Below are positions 20,458 through 31,110 of a stretch of 57,057 bases of DNA, piece by piece. Origin of the DNA: Reticulitermes lucifugus (taxonomy: Eukaryota; Arthropoda; Insecta; Blattodea; Rhinotermitidae); the NCBI GenBank assembly GCA_026260175.1, contig JAKCWW010001139.1, positions 3,179-60,235 of the forward strand, read 5' to 3'. The position numbers and the translations under genes are program-made. Each line of letters starts with the position of its first letter. The stretch's first letter is position 1. Under the pieces are notes generated by a model. That model ran no database searches. It saw nothing but the letters and a program-made list of their open reading frames with translations, and was not told the origin of the DNA.

Positions 20458-20930
20458 TGGTGCATACCGGTGCATACCGGTGCATACTGGTGCATACCGG
20501 TGCATACATATGTGTCTTAACTTCTTACGTTTTGTACCGTAAAAGATAAAGGGCATACTGGTGCACACCGGTGCATACTGGTGCATACAGAGGCATTTAA
20601 GATTATAGAAATGTATCTCAATCTTACAAACTTTGCTGTTTTCTGCTCAGAAATCCACAGTTTTGGTAGCTATTAAATGAAGTTGAAAAATTAAGCCTGT
20701 ATCATTTAAGCCACCACTTCACAAACTTCCGAGACATTCAGATGCATAATGGTGCATACCGGTCTTAACTTTGTAATGTTTGTATCTTAGAGGATTGAGG
20801 GGCATACCGGTGCATACTGGTGCATACCGGTGCACACTGGTGCATACCTATGTGTCTTAACTTCGTAATGTTTGTACAGTAAAAGATTGAGGAGCATACT
20901 GGTGCATACCGGTGCATACAGCGGCATTCC
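20458..20930. repeat. 10-bp repeat clusters (CATACCGGTG)
   Basis: Four clusters of GGTGCATACC-like decamers (about 20458-20514, 20555-20592, 20801-20849, 20895-20930) sit inside a roughly 350-bp tandem duplication (about 20440-20750 and 20750-21080). Both copies of it carry GTGTCTTAACTTC and AATCCACAGTTTT segments. Confidence 0.88.
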
Positions 20931-21084
20931 AGATTATAGCAATTTGTCTTAATCTTGCAAACTTTGCGGTTTCGTGCTCAGCAATCCACAGTTTTTGTAG
21001 CTATTAGATGAAGTCTGAAGAATTAAGCTTGTATCATTTAACCCACGAATGCTCACTTCACAAATTTCCGAGGCATTCAATCTA

Positions 21085-21443
21085 CAAGGTGGTATGCTCC
21101 GCTATTGTAGATTTCCTCAGTGTGTAAGGTGCAATGCTCCACACTTGCACAGCTTTTCAATGCATAAGTTAGTATGCTCCGCAATTGTAGCGTTTTTCAG
21201 CGTGTAAGGTGGAATGCTCCACAATTACGAAGCTATTCAATATATAAAGTGGAATGTTCCGCAATTACGGAGCTATTCAATATACAAGGTGGTATGCTCA
21301 ACAATTGGAGAGGTCTTCAGTATATAAGGTGGAATGCTCCACTATTACGGAGCTATTCAATATATAAGGTGGAATGCTCAACAATTACGGAGCTATTCAA
21401 TATACAAGGTGATATGCTCAGCAATTGAAGAGGTCTTCAGTAT
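21085..21443. repeat. 40-bp tandem array, nine units
   Basis: The segment GGTATGCTCC or GGAATGCTCC falls at 21091, 21131, 21171, 21211, 21251, 21291, 21331, 21371 and 21411, exactly 40 bases apart with no indels. Each unit also contains TATATAAGGT and CAATTACGGAGCT-like parts. Confidence 0.95.
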
Positions 21444-22199
21444 GTGGTGGATGCTTGCAGGTTTCTTATACAAGAAATAACGCAGTACTTCCACTCAGCT
21501 TATTTATTATTATTTCAGCAAATATACAAGATCTCGAGTGAGATCGTGTGTAGTAAGTTAGCCGCAAGTGCAAGTGCGCTTGTATGGTGGAGCCTTGTAG
21601 TGGGAGCGGAGAGAAGCTCCCTGACGGTGTGCTGCTTGGCTGCTGCTGTAGACGGCGGCGGGGAGAGATAGAGCCGCCCGTCTGGTGCAGGTTACTGTGT
21701 TGGTCGGCCGCAGGCTTGGTGTGCCTACAGCTCTACCCCTTTGGGTGTCCGAACGACTGGCTTACTCCTTTGCTGTCCGCACGACTGATTTACTCCTTTG
21801 CTGTCCTAACGACTGGCTGGCTCCTATGCTGCCGACCGAATGAAGCTTGGACCAACCAACCAAAGTGCTAATTAAGGGCGGAGACTTGCGCGGAGCGTAA
21901 GTCGACGTCCCTTGGTCTGTTTAGCCATTCCTGCGTTGACCTCAATGCTGGGCTCGATAACAGACTCTTTATCTATAACTGTGGATTTGCTTACGCTAAC
22001 GATTTATGGTTTCGATTAGGTAGGGATCTGGCACACCGAAGGCTACAGCTCTGAGAGCGTATAGTCTTTCTAAGTGGGGGGAATACTTTGGTTGGATGGC
22101 TCCCTGGGATTTGAACCCAGAGTGGCATTTTTACAATTAAATTCGCGCGGGATCTAAACCCTACACACGAGTACTTTAGCACTACCGGGGAAGGGGGGG
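21444..22199. other. sequence between 40-bp array and jockey 3' end
   Basis: Includes a 28-bp triplicate (21747-21830) and, on the minus strand at about 22200-22060, a tRNA-like B-box (GGGTTCAAATCCC) that may belong to another SINE or tRNA-like sequence. No gene is supported. Confidence 0.45.
21747..21830. repeat. 28-bp tandem repeat, three units
   Basis: GTCCGAACGACTGGCTTACT-type units start at 21747, 21775 and 21803. Confidence 0.9.
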
Positions 22200-24702
22200 G
22201 AGTTACTCATGTACCAAGGTGCACCAGTAGCAATGCGAAGACACTTGGATTGAATAACCTGCAGCTTTCTGCAAATGGGGAACGCATAGTCAATCATGGG
22301 CCGTATGAGCTGCTTATACAGCAGAACTCCGTTTCTGATGGACAGACCGCTTCTCCTGTGAAGGGGAGAGCTAAGCAGACCCAGTCGTTGGGCAGATTTC
22401 TTCTTGACCTGGACGATATGAGGCGACCAGGTCATCCGTGTATCTAGGATCACTCCCAGATAAAGGGCTGTGTCGACCCATTGGATTGGCTCCCCTAGGA
22501 GCTGCACCGGTCGAGGCTTGGGGAACCGCCACCCTGCCTTCGCGAAGAGCATAGCATTGCTCTTGGAGACTTTGATGGCGATCCTCCATACTCTCAGCCA
22601 CCTCTCTAGGTCACCGAGGTATGCTTCTAAGTAGCTAAAAAGCAGCCCCGGGCTGCGGGACGTGACAATGATTGCCGTGTCATCCGCATACAATGCCAGC
22701 TCGACGTGGCGGGAAGGGACCGGCATGTCATTGACATACAGGCTGAACAAGACAGGAGATATTAGTCCCCCCTCTGCTAAGCCAGCCCGCATGCCACGAC
22801 GGGTGGATGTGGCCGTGTGGAAGGACGCCTCGAACGTCCTGTTATGAAGGTAGGAGGATATGGTTTTAACCAGATAGGAGGGGAAGTAAAGGGCCGTTAG
22901 CTTGAAGAGGAGACCATCTATCCAAACGGTGTCGAAGGCCTTAGCCACGTCAAGAAAGACTGCGCCTTTTAGCCGCTTCTCGCCAAAGTTTCGGTCACCC
23001 TTTCGACAAGGCGGGCTAGCTGGAGAGAGGTGCTATGTTTGGGTCTGAATCCAAACTGCTCATCTTGCAGAAGCCCGCACCCGCTTATTTCACTTAAGAT
23101 ACTAATAAGTAGAATCTTCTCAAACAACTTGCCAATGGTGTTCAGAAGACTTATGGGACGAAAGGAAGAAGGTAGCGCTGGGTCCTTCCCAGGTTTCAGA
23201 ATGGAGACAATGCGGGCATGCTTCCATACTGATGGGAAGTACTGCGCTAGGAGAGCCGCGTTGAATATCGCGGCGAGGAGAGAGACAGCACGCCGCGGAA
23301 GGTGTTTCAGAGACCTAATCGGGATAACGTTTGGGCCCGTCGCCTTGCTGACCTTGAGGCCCGAATGGCATCCTGTACCTCCGCGGGGTTGGTCAACTTG
23401 GGCTCGCTTGCAGGTGCATAAGAGTATGCTTCCAGCGCCTCGCTAACCATCTCAATAAATGCCTGATCCGACGGGTCGTTTACCGGCTGAAACTGAGCCT
23501 CAAGATTGTCCGCCAGGGCTTCGAATTTCTCAGAGTCTGAGAGAGCAAGCCCGCCTTGTGTGACCAGGGGTGGAGAGGGAGTGGGAATCTCATCACCCGC
23601 TTCGTAATCTTCCACAGCGTTTGGTCCTCGGTATCAAGGCTCTCCATTGTGGCACTCCACTGCTCATTTCGCCACTCGTTGAGCTGGTGGGTCACCGACC
23701 GCTGAAGGCGTTGACCTCAGCGTTTAGAGCAGGGTCCCTAGTGATTTTCCACTGCCTCCTCAACCGGTTTTTCAGGCGTATATCATCCTGAATACGTGCC
23801 GGTATTGGGGGTCGTGGGTCGTCACGAGGGCGTCTCCTGGGGGCTGACGCTGCTAGTGCCTGAGTGATAGCGCTGGACACCTCCTCCACACACGTGTCGA
23901 TTTCCACCCCGCTACGTAGTTTCGGGGTGGACGGATGTCTGTCTTCCAGGCAGGCCTGGAATTTGACCCAGTCGGTCCTTCTGAAATCCCGGCGGTCCGG
24001 GAGATTAAGAAAGGATGTTCGACATCTCGTGTCGATCAGTACAGGTAAGTGATCTGAGCTTAGTGCAGATCACGTTGTCAGATACACTGGGATGACTAGG
24101 TCTTTAGTTATTACTATGTCTAGGACATCAGGGGTNNNNNNNNNNNNNNNNNNNNNNNNNNNNNNNNNNNNNNNNNNNNNNNNNNNNNNNNNNNNNNNNN
24201 NNNNNNNNNNNNNNNNNNNNNNNNNNNNNNNNNNNNNNNNNNNNNNNNNNNNNNNNNNNNNNNNNNNNNNNNNNNNNNNNNNNNNNNNNNNNNNNNNNNN
24301 NNNNNNNNNNNNNNNNNNNNNNNNNNNNNNNNAAGCCGCCAGGATTTTCACCGGTCCGCTTGCCAACATTACATGTATGGCAGTTGCCTCCAACTTGATC
24401 AGGCCGGGGACGGGTATAGCGTAGTGGTCTATACTCCGGCGGAACAGTATTGCTGTACCGTCGCCCTCTGTAGGTCGGTCTGTACGGTGGCAAACATGGT
24501 TTGCGAGCCGAAAGACTTGCCCTGATCTGAGATGGGTTTCAGTCAGGAGGCATATATCAACTCCGTGTTTACCAAGGAAGTTATCCTGCTCTAACTTTCT
24601 GCCTCGCATGCCATCTGCGTTCCAGCAGACCAGCCGTAGTGCCTTCGTACTTTGTGCCTTAGGGTGTGCTGTCATACTCAGCTACAAAGAGGATAACAAT
24701 TT
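22200..24702 (-). pseudogene. jockey-clade ORF2: endonuclease and reverse transcriptase
   Basis: Starts at about 24675 with MTAHPKAQ. The endonuclease N-terminus shows VCWNADGMRG and LLTETHLRSG, and its middle is lost in an N run. It ends in DVLDIVI near 24120. A linker follows, then RT motifs: FRPISLLNTIGKLFEKI (about 23180-23130), DEQFGFRPKHS (about 23060), FLDVAKAFDTVW (about 22950-22915), GLISPVLFSLYVNDMP and the catalytic YADDTAI (about 22690). The thumb region runs to SNSPPF at about 22200, where homology ends, so the 3' part of ORF2 and the 3' UTR are missing. Frame changes near 23690, 23595 and 22960 and stops make it dead. It lies 27 bases after ORF1, the usual jockey order. The clade call rests on these motifs and on the gag type. 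Confidence 0.9.
24136..24332. other. assembly gap (N run) in the endonuclease
   Basis: 197 undetermined bases. The missing part should include the GDxNAKH catalytic box, which can be seen degraded in the copy at 12788-13135. Confidence 0.99.
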
Positions 24703-26428
24703 TCAGGACAGCCCGCGTACGTGCTGCACCTGAAAGGGGGTGGGTACCGCTGTGAGGAGCAGCCGTGTCAGCTCCACACACGCGTTTACGGGTAGGTTGT
24801 CGAGCAGATCAGAGATCTCCTCGATTGATGACTGGTTGGGAGGTGGAAAGGAAGCAGGATTAGGCTTCTTAGGTGGAGGCGATGATTTACCAGTCTTCCC
24901 TTTTTTCTTCATCGGGGCCTGTTGAGGGGCCTCAACGGCAGGTTGGGCAGCCTTACCCTCTTTCCTGCTTGCGGACGCTTTGCCCTGCTTAGGGGCCGCG
25001 GCCGGCTTGAGAGTGCGTTCAGGTTGGGATGGGGTGGTGGGTTTCACTCCCGGCCTCCTCGCACCACACGAGACCATTCAGGGTCTAAGCTCTTCTGCTC
25101 CGAAGAAGGCTCGTCGCGGGTCGCTTGCGCCGAAGCCGAGCGACCGGTTGCACCGTTCATGTGGACGCCAGGAGCTGGCGTCCGCTTTGCACTTTGCACT
25201 TCCACTTTGCACAGCCCCGGTAGTTTGCTGTGTGGTTACCCCAGCAGCTGCAGCATTTAAGCTGCTGCCTTGGGATAGAGCACTCCCCGGAGGGGTGCGG
25301 CTCACCACAGGCAACACACCGGGGTATGTATCCGCAGTTACGCTGCGTGTGGCCGAAGCGTTTGCAGCGCTTACATTGAGGCGGGGCCTTGGGGGCCACG
25401 TACGTCTCTACAGAGACTCTTAGGCCGCAGAATTCAGATAGGGATCGCACTTTCTGAACGTCTGGGCCTCTAGCCACCGACATTACAAAATGTGGAGTCG
25501 GAGGTCGATCGTGCGTAGCGTCCTGATCGCGGCGCCCGGAGCGGAGCTGCATGACGCCCTGGACACGGATTCCCAGGGCCTCCAATTCCTCCCGTACGAC
25601 GCTCTCAGGCATCTGCCTTCCGAGGCTTTCACCAGCAGACGTACACAGCGGTCCTCTGGGAGAGAGAAAGTGTGAAAAGTCACACCCTTGCTCCCATCAA
25701 TTTATCGTAGGACACTAACTGTGGCTCTGAAAACGTCGTTAGTCCCCGCCACAATGATTACTTTCTCACCCGTTATCTGGACGCACAGACTACTGGGACA
25801 TAATGTCCTTAACCACGCGAGAAAGCCGCACCTGTCGGTAACTCCTGTTACGAAGTCAGGAGTCTTGATGGGCCGTTCCCCTTCGATAACGGCCCCGGCT
25901 TCATTGGTGCCAGATGGCTTGCTGCCCAGAGGCCCGGACATGTCAACAGACATGCGCCTTTTGATTGCCTTGGAGGAGTCAGCAGTTTCGGAAGAGGCCG
26001 AACCAGTGGCTATGGGCTTGTGCTGCCTACTGGGCTGTTGGGGTTAGGTACGTCCGGCTACTACCGCAGCGTACGCTGGCTTACCTGCCGTGACTCCTTG
26101 ATGCTGTCTGCACTGTGGTGTCGGGTCACCGTCGGTGCACAGTGTGTAGGACGCTGGGCGTCTAGCGGCCGGGGTGGTCAGGCCGACAGAACCAGAAGAC
26201 TCGGCGTTCGTTTTTCCCGTAGTGGGCTGCGTTCCTTCCTGGGGAACGATGGTGGTACGCTCCTGGCTCCGGTGATGGTGGCATGACGCTTGAAAAGCGC
26301 CACGCCTTCGCCGTCTTTTTGGCTGCTAGGGCTTTCCTCAGCTCTCGCAAGAGGGCTGGGTTACCCTTTATAGCCCTCAGAAGGGCTAGTTCCTCCTGCT
26401 TCAGCATTATGCCTGCAACAGGGGGCAC
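24703..26428 (-). pseudogene. jockey-clade ORF1 (gag-like, zinc knuckles)
   Basis: The likely start is MPPVAGIMLKQEELALLRAI at 26428. The middle part (25953-25702) contains KVIIVAGTNDVFRATVSVLR followed by a TAA (25702-25704), and the frame continues as GVTFHTFSLPEDR. At about 25375-25210 lie three zinc knuckles: CKRCKRFGHTQRNC, CVACGEPHPSGEC and CCSCWGNHTANYRGC, the arrangement typical of jockey gag proteins, which bind element RNA and carry it to the target. A basic Lys/Pro/Ala-rich tail ends with SIEEISDLLDNL at about 24800. I infer frameshifts near 26160, 25615 and 25130 plus the internal stop. The uninterrupted DNA at 25681-25710 is the reference that locates the satellite insertion in the sister copy. 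Confidence 0.88.
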
Positions 26429-26599
26429 CCTACTCCTTTACAACGCTGCTCCGTTTCCCAGTGAGGTAGAGGCAGCACGTTGGCGAGCTCTCCTTCCTCA
26501 CTCTTTTCTTCTTGCAGTGACTATCGCTTCTTCGCTAGGTTCAGTCTCTCGGAACGTCTTTACTCCTCTGCAGCTCACACCGAACAATCGTTCAATGAG

Positions 26600-26725
26600 T
26601 AACAGAAATAACCGCTTCAATTAAGCTTGGTGTTTTTGGCCCTGTATTTATAAGAGTCCAGCCGGACTGCCTGTGTTGCGATTGGCTGCTTGACGTAGGA
26701 TGGTCCCGCCCAGGGGCGGGCGGAT
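26600..26725 (-). promoter_or_regulatory. promoter-like cluster upstream of jockey ORF1
   Basis: On the minus strand in order: palindromic GC box CCCGCCC-AGG-GGCGGG (about 26720-26705), a TACGTCA CRE-like site (26697-26691), CCAAT in AGCCAATCGC (about 26687-26678) and TATAAATA (26652-26645). Spacing fits a TATA promoter with a start near 26620, about 190 bases before the ORF1 start at 26428. Jockey elements typically use internal TATA-less promoters, so this may be captured or flanking DNA. Confidence 0.5.
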
Positions 26726-26894
26726 TTCCAGTTGAAGCGAGGGCCATTTAGTGTGCTCTCCTCCTGTGCTTTTCGCGGGAAGCTGAGAAAGGCAAGTGTA
26801 CCTTTTCGTTGTATCCGTGCTGTTGTGGACAGCGGAGAAACTGCTGCAGGATGTGGAGAGTGTACCTTGTTCTCTAGTGGGAACGGAGAGTTCC

Positions 26895-26975
26895 CACAAG
26901 TATATAAGGTGGTATGCTCCGCAATTGTACAGTTCTTCAGCGTGTAAGGTGGTACGTTCCGAAATTACGGATCTT
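26895..26975. repeat. 40-bp repeat, two units on the far side of jockey
   Basis: GGTATGCTCC at 26911-26920 and GGTACGTTCC at 26951-26960, with TATATAAGGT and CAATTGTAC parts, are the same 40-bp unit and orientation as at 21085-21443. Confidence 0.88.
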
Positions 26976-27547
26976 CTCGTACGGACACAGAAGCTCAAAC
27001 GTACTTTGGTCGTAATGTAAAGTGTCCGTAATTAATGTGCATGTAACTTCAACATATGACTTTTGTAGTGAATGTGGTATGATTAGAAATGTGTGGTGTT
27101 GAACTCCAAGATATTGTGTATATCAGTCAGACATACACAAATGTGTGTTGTGTCCCAGATATGAATTTCCCCAAAAGTCTCTCTGCTGGCGTTTGAGATA
27201 TACAGGGACGTTCTCAATACCCAAGGTGTTGGGGTGATAGGAAGAATTGAAATATATATTTGCTCTTGTGTAACTCTGTGTTGGAAGTGCGTCCTTGCAG
27301 GCATAAACCTGGGAAAGCATTTCTGACAAAGTTTGGAAATCGGGAAGAAACAATAAATAATTCTGAGAAAGTGTTGAATTTTATTACTTTACCACTTTGG
27401 AGCAGATGTTTGGAATTACGGCCCTTGGCTTGTCTAAATGTCTTTAGTTGAGTAACACTCATCTATTAATGCCTATATTACACCATCTTGACGCCCCTCT
27501 ATAAATAAGTTTAGTGGGCTTTGCTAACACCCCTGTACAATTGCCTG
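26976..27547. other. unique DNA
   Basis: No gene. The part 27090-27150 (CAAGATATTGTGTATATCAG) resembles part of the direct repeats at 28571 and 30617, so it may be a third, old copy. Confidence 0.45.
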
Positions 27548-27799
27548 GCCAATCCCAGTGGCCGCGCGGTCTAAGGCCTAGGTGTGCGGCCGCTCGCTTG
27601 CTGGGATTGCGGGTTCTTTTCCCGCCGGGCATGGATATCTGTCTCGTTTATTGTATGTTGTCAGGTAGAGGTGTCTGCTTCGGCATGATCACTCGTCCAA
27701 AGGAGTCCTACCGATTGTGGTGTGCCTGAGTGTGATTGTGAAGCCTCGATAATGAGGAGGTCCTGGCCTACTATTGGGCAGTTGCGCCATAAGGAAAAA
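27548..27799 (+). mobile_element. SINE-D copy with clear target-site duplication
   Basis: The 252-bp element starts CCAATCCCAGTGGCCGCGCG and ends GCGCCATAAGGAAAAA. The 9-bp duplication AATTGCCTG occurs at 27539-27547 and 27800-27808. This is the best-defined member and sets the family length. Confidence 0.93.
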
Positions 27800-27808
27800 A
27801 ATTGCCTG

Positions 27809-28133
27809 TTATATACTCTCCTGACACACCTTTAATGAATATCATGCACTCTGTTGACACCCCTCCATAAATGAGTATAATAGACTGTCTTAGCACCGTC
27901 TCTATTCTCTATCATGCTGTCCTGGTACCACTTTATAAACACTTAAAATTGGATATCAGCCTGTCGGTGCCCCTCCACTCCATTCTGGTGTCATCTTCAG
28001 GGTCAAATATTCAAAAAATATGTTTTTCTTCAGCTGCTTGACCCTGGAAAATAAAAATATTACAATCCTAGTAAAGATCAGGAACTACTCACTAAATTCA
28101 TAGCATCATATCGCAGGAGACTTCACTCCTTAG
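27809..28133. other. loose 38-bp repetition and unique DNA
   Basis: CTGACACACCTTTAATGAAT, TTGACACCCCTCCATAAATG and TTAGCACCGTCTCTATTCTC mark repeated units related to those at 20110-20260. An 11-bp inverted repeat (TTCAGGGTCAA / TTGACCCTGGAA) lies near 27995-28050. Confidence 0.5.
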
Positions 28134-28427
28134 CGACACCCCTATGATAACTTAGATCTCTCAAACCTATTATACATTACTAAAAAAGTTAACAATAGTC
28201 AGCGTTTTTGTAAAATTTGTCATGAACTGATAAGTCATCCCAAACAATATTTATACATCCTTCGTACAAATGAGCTAAATTTACGTGACCCGTTACAACT
28301 GGAGTTAATTTCTCTAGTGTTTCTTCAGGGAAACAACCCTGATTTCGTAGCTTCTAAGAGGCGCCGTTTCCAGTCTCGTGCACTTCGCTTGTCTTTCGGG
28401 ACAGAAAAGAGAGCTGGACAAGTGTTG
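28134..28427 (+). other. 98-codon open stretch without Met, function unknown
   Basis: Open between a TAG at 28131 and a TGA at 28428. It reads a protein-like sequence with NNSQRFCKICHELISHP and a basic end KRRRFQSRALRLSFGTEK. No methionine occurs in it. It could be an old exon or a transposon remnant, and no family is recognised. The flanking DNA has no splice sites that I can defend. Confidence 0.3.
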
Positions 28428-28570
28428 TGAGATATTAGTACTTGCTGAATATAAATGAGAGTTATCTTGTAGCTACAGAGTGACTATCCAGAAAGCAGAT
28501 GTGATTTTGTACCCTATGATTGAGTACGGTAGAAACAAATATTACAGGAAGTGTTTTGAGTCTGTGTCAT

Positions 28571-28931
28571 TAATTGTATATTGACTTGTAGCATCTTTCA
28601 AGCCGTGAAATAATTTTTCTGGGTATTTTTGGACACCAGAGTCGTAAGGTAAAGTTGAGTATTTGCAGATATGTCACATATTCTACATCTACGTGCGCTC
28701 TGTTGATTAGACGTGTGTGTTCTATAACTCCCAGATATAATGTATATCAGCCTTTAACAAATGCAGGGGTATGCGGTGGCGCAGTTGATTGGGGCTACAA
28801 GCCAGAAGATAGCGGGATCGATTCCCGCTGATGCCATTCGGATTTTTTATTGACTTAATCCTTGCGGCCGCCCTATGGCCCTGGGGTTCACTCAGCCTAT
28901 AACAGAAATGAGTACCAAGAATATCTCTTCA
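28571..28931 (+). repeat. direct repeat X, copy 1, left of jockey piece
   Basis: Aligns with 30617-30960: both start TATATTGACTTGTAGCA, then AGCCGTGAA, GCTCTGTTGATTAGACGT, a GATATA-TGTATAT segment and a SINE-C. Copy 1 stops inside the SINE exactly where jockey homology begins (about 28931). Confidence 0.85.
28763..28931 (+). mobile_element. SINE-C copy, 3' truncated
   Basis: Head GTATGCGGTGGCGCAGTTGA, B-box GGGATCGATTCCCG and body GGGGTTCACTCAGCC. It ends at the jockey junction. Confidence 0.85.
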
Positions 28932-30616
28932 GCTCCTACGGGAACTGAGGAAAGCCATGGGGGTAAGGAAGAAAACGAAGGCTCTTGCGCCCAGCAACGC
29001 CAAAATTTCCAGCGTGGCACCTCTAAGCGCCAGTCCACTGCGTCCAGGGCAGGGAGTGAGGCCGAAACTTCCCTTAAGCCACCTTATCAACATGAGGGCA
29101 AAAGAAGAGCCAATGAGTTTTCCAGGTCTGACGGCATGGCAGTGCCCGTCACGAGACGCCCGGCTCCCGGTTTATTGACTGAAGTGGCTTTCGCAGGTTT
29201 GGGAACCACGGGCGAACCGCGTGTTGGAGAGCAGCCTGCATCTCCGTCCTGCTGAGAATATGCCGGCGTATGCCGCGGTGGTAGCAGTGCTTGCCAACCC
29301 ATAGCAGACAAGTAGGTCGCCCAAGCCCGCACCGCTGCCATCTGGCACCACTTATAACCACACATCTGGCCAATAACAACGTCGTTCCCTCAGGCCAGCG
29401 ACTCAACACAGCACTCATTATTTTTTCTGTCGTCACTGATACGCGTGACTTCCTGATACGTTTAAGGGCGTTCTCCAGTAGTCTCTCGGCCATATGAAGG
29501 GGAGAGACTGATAATCTTTCAGGGACGGCCGATATCTTCAGAGCCACTATGAGTGCTCCGCGATCCCTTGATTGGAGCAAGGGGTTGTTTTTCTATTCTT
29601 TTCTCTCTCCCGGAAGATCGTTTTATGCTTCTGCTTTTAAAAATCTGGGTAGAAAATTGACTGAGAGCATCGTCCAAGAGGTAATGGAAGCCCAGGGCTT
29701 TCGGGTCCATGGAGTCATGCAGCTCCGCTGTGGGCGCTGCGAACAGGACGCATCCAAATGCCGACCTCTGACTCGGCCAACTATCAGAGCTGTTCTAATT
29801 GGAAAGAACCAAGGCGGCGCTTACTGAGCGAGCGCCAACCGAATGCAGGCAGATGAACGGCGCATCCGGCCGACCTGACGCGCTGGAAATGGTTGGTCGG
29901 GGCCTTCTGCAGAGCAGCAGATTTGCGGGCGCGTTGGAAACACGCAGTCCGAGGTTGTCGTGTTTTCAAAGCTACCCCTATACGACTGTCAACCCACTGC
30001 GAAATCCGTCACTGAAACCCTAACAGACCAAAATGACCGAAAACAGGAATTCGGCAAGACTGCCACATCTGCGCCCAAAGTCACAGAAGCTCGTAAAGAG
30101 TCCCCTGTGACTAACATGAAGAGAGCGGCGAAGACTGGCAAGTCCTCGGCTGAGGAACCAAAGCCCACCAACCTAGTGTCCGCACCAAAATCCAACCAGT
30201 CACTTATGGAGCAGATCTCCGATCTCCTTGAAAACCTTCAAATAGATGCATGTGTGGTCCTAACACGTCGGCTGCTCGCATCTGTCCCAGCCTCCCTACT
30301 GGGGCGGCTCGGTCTTACGCTGTCGTGAATGCTGTTGTCATTTTTGTAGCCGATTATGGCAACACGACCTAGGGGGATAAGGGGGAGAAAGCCTGCGGTT
30401 GACATACTGGAACGCTGACGGAGTTAGCGGGAGGAAATTGGAACTGGATTATTTCTTTGGCCAACGCAGAGTCGATATATGCCTCTTGACTGAGACCCAT
30501 CTCAGGCCAGGAGAAGCCTTTCGGTTTGCCACTTTACAGGTCGGATAACAGAGGTAAAATGAAAGCAATACTCGTCAGCCGGCGTATAGATCACTACGCT
30601 GTACCTGTCCTGGGTA
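28932..30616 (+). pseudogene. jockey piece: ORF1 and start of ORF2, plus strand
   Basis: Homology to the copy at 24400-26400 begins at CAGCTCCTACGGGAACTGAG. The middle part reads HLANNNVVPSGQRLNTALII, matching NLANNNVVPASERI at 18600-18884. About 29640-29760 corresponds to LGRKLTESIVQEVMEAQGFR, aligned with LGRQMPESVVREELEALGIR. The zinc-knuckle block is absent or unrecognisable between about 29800 and 29960. The ORF1 tail at 29960-30328 is open (KSNQSLMEQISDLLENLQID), with a K/P-rich run before it. ORF2 starts near 30350 and breaks at about 30616 in the endonuclease (RRIDHYAVPVLG). Stops and frameshifts throughout. The piece is bracketed by direct repeat X, an unusual flank for a LINE. Confidence 0.78.
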
Positions 30617-30960
30617 TGTATATTGACTTGTAGCACATTTAAAGCCGTGAAGGAATTTTTTGTGGGAATTGTTGGCACTAAAAGCCTAAACTGAAGTTGT
30701 GTAATAGCAGATTATTGTCACATACATTACATCCATTTGTGCTCTGTTGATTAGACGTATGTGCTGTATAACCCCAAGATATAAGGTATATAAGTTAGCT
30801 TTTCACAAATGTAGGTATACTCGGTGTCGCAGATCATTGAGGCTACAGGCCGGAAGGTCGCTCAATGGTGCCATTGGGGTTTTCGTTGACTTAATCCTTC
30901 CGTCCGCATTATGACTCTGGGGTCGACTCAGTCTCTAACAGAAATGAGTACTAGGGCTAT
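30617..30960 (+). repeat. direct repeat X, copy 2, right of jockey piece
   Basis: Same start and order of segments as 28571-28931, diverged by perhaps a quarter of positions by eye. Here the SINE-C runs on to its natural 3' end. Confidence 0.85.
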
Positions 30961-31110
30961 CTCCTGTAGGTGAAGGAAGCCGGTGCCTAGGGCTGACAAA
31001 CTTTGCACCTTCGTATGCTGATTGTTTAGATATTCTGGGAGCCTGAAATTCCTAGTGCCTTCAGGGCCTGTACAGGCCTGTATAGAGATTTCTTTGCCTT
31101 TTCTCACAAA
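30818..31110 (+). mobile_element. SINE-C copy, full length but decayed head
   Basis: Head ACTCGGTGTCGCAGATCATT, body GGGGTCGACTCAGTCTCTAA and end GGCCTGTACAGGCCTGTATA. The B-box is deleted in part. Confidence 0.8.

Noticed and set aside
22060..22200. Fifth SINE family on the minus strand
   Set aside because: A good B-box is present but the A-box is weak and no second copy occurs in the window, so I left it as a note.
28875..29255. 126-codon frame on the plus strand
   Set aside because: It starts inside a SINE-C and runs over the junction into decayed jockey gag. It is a chimera, not a gene.
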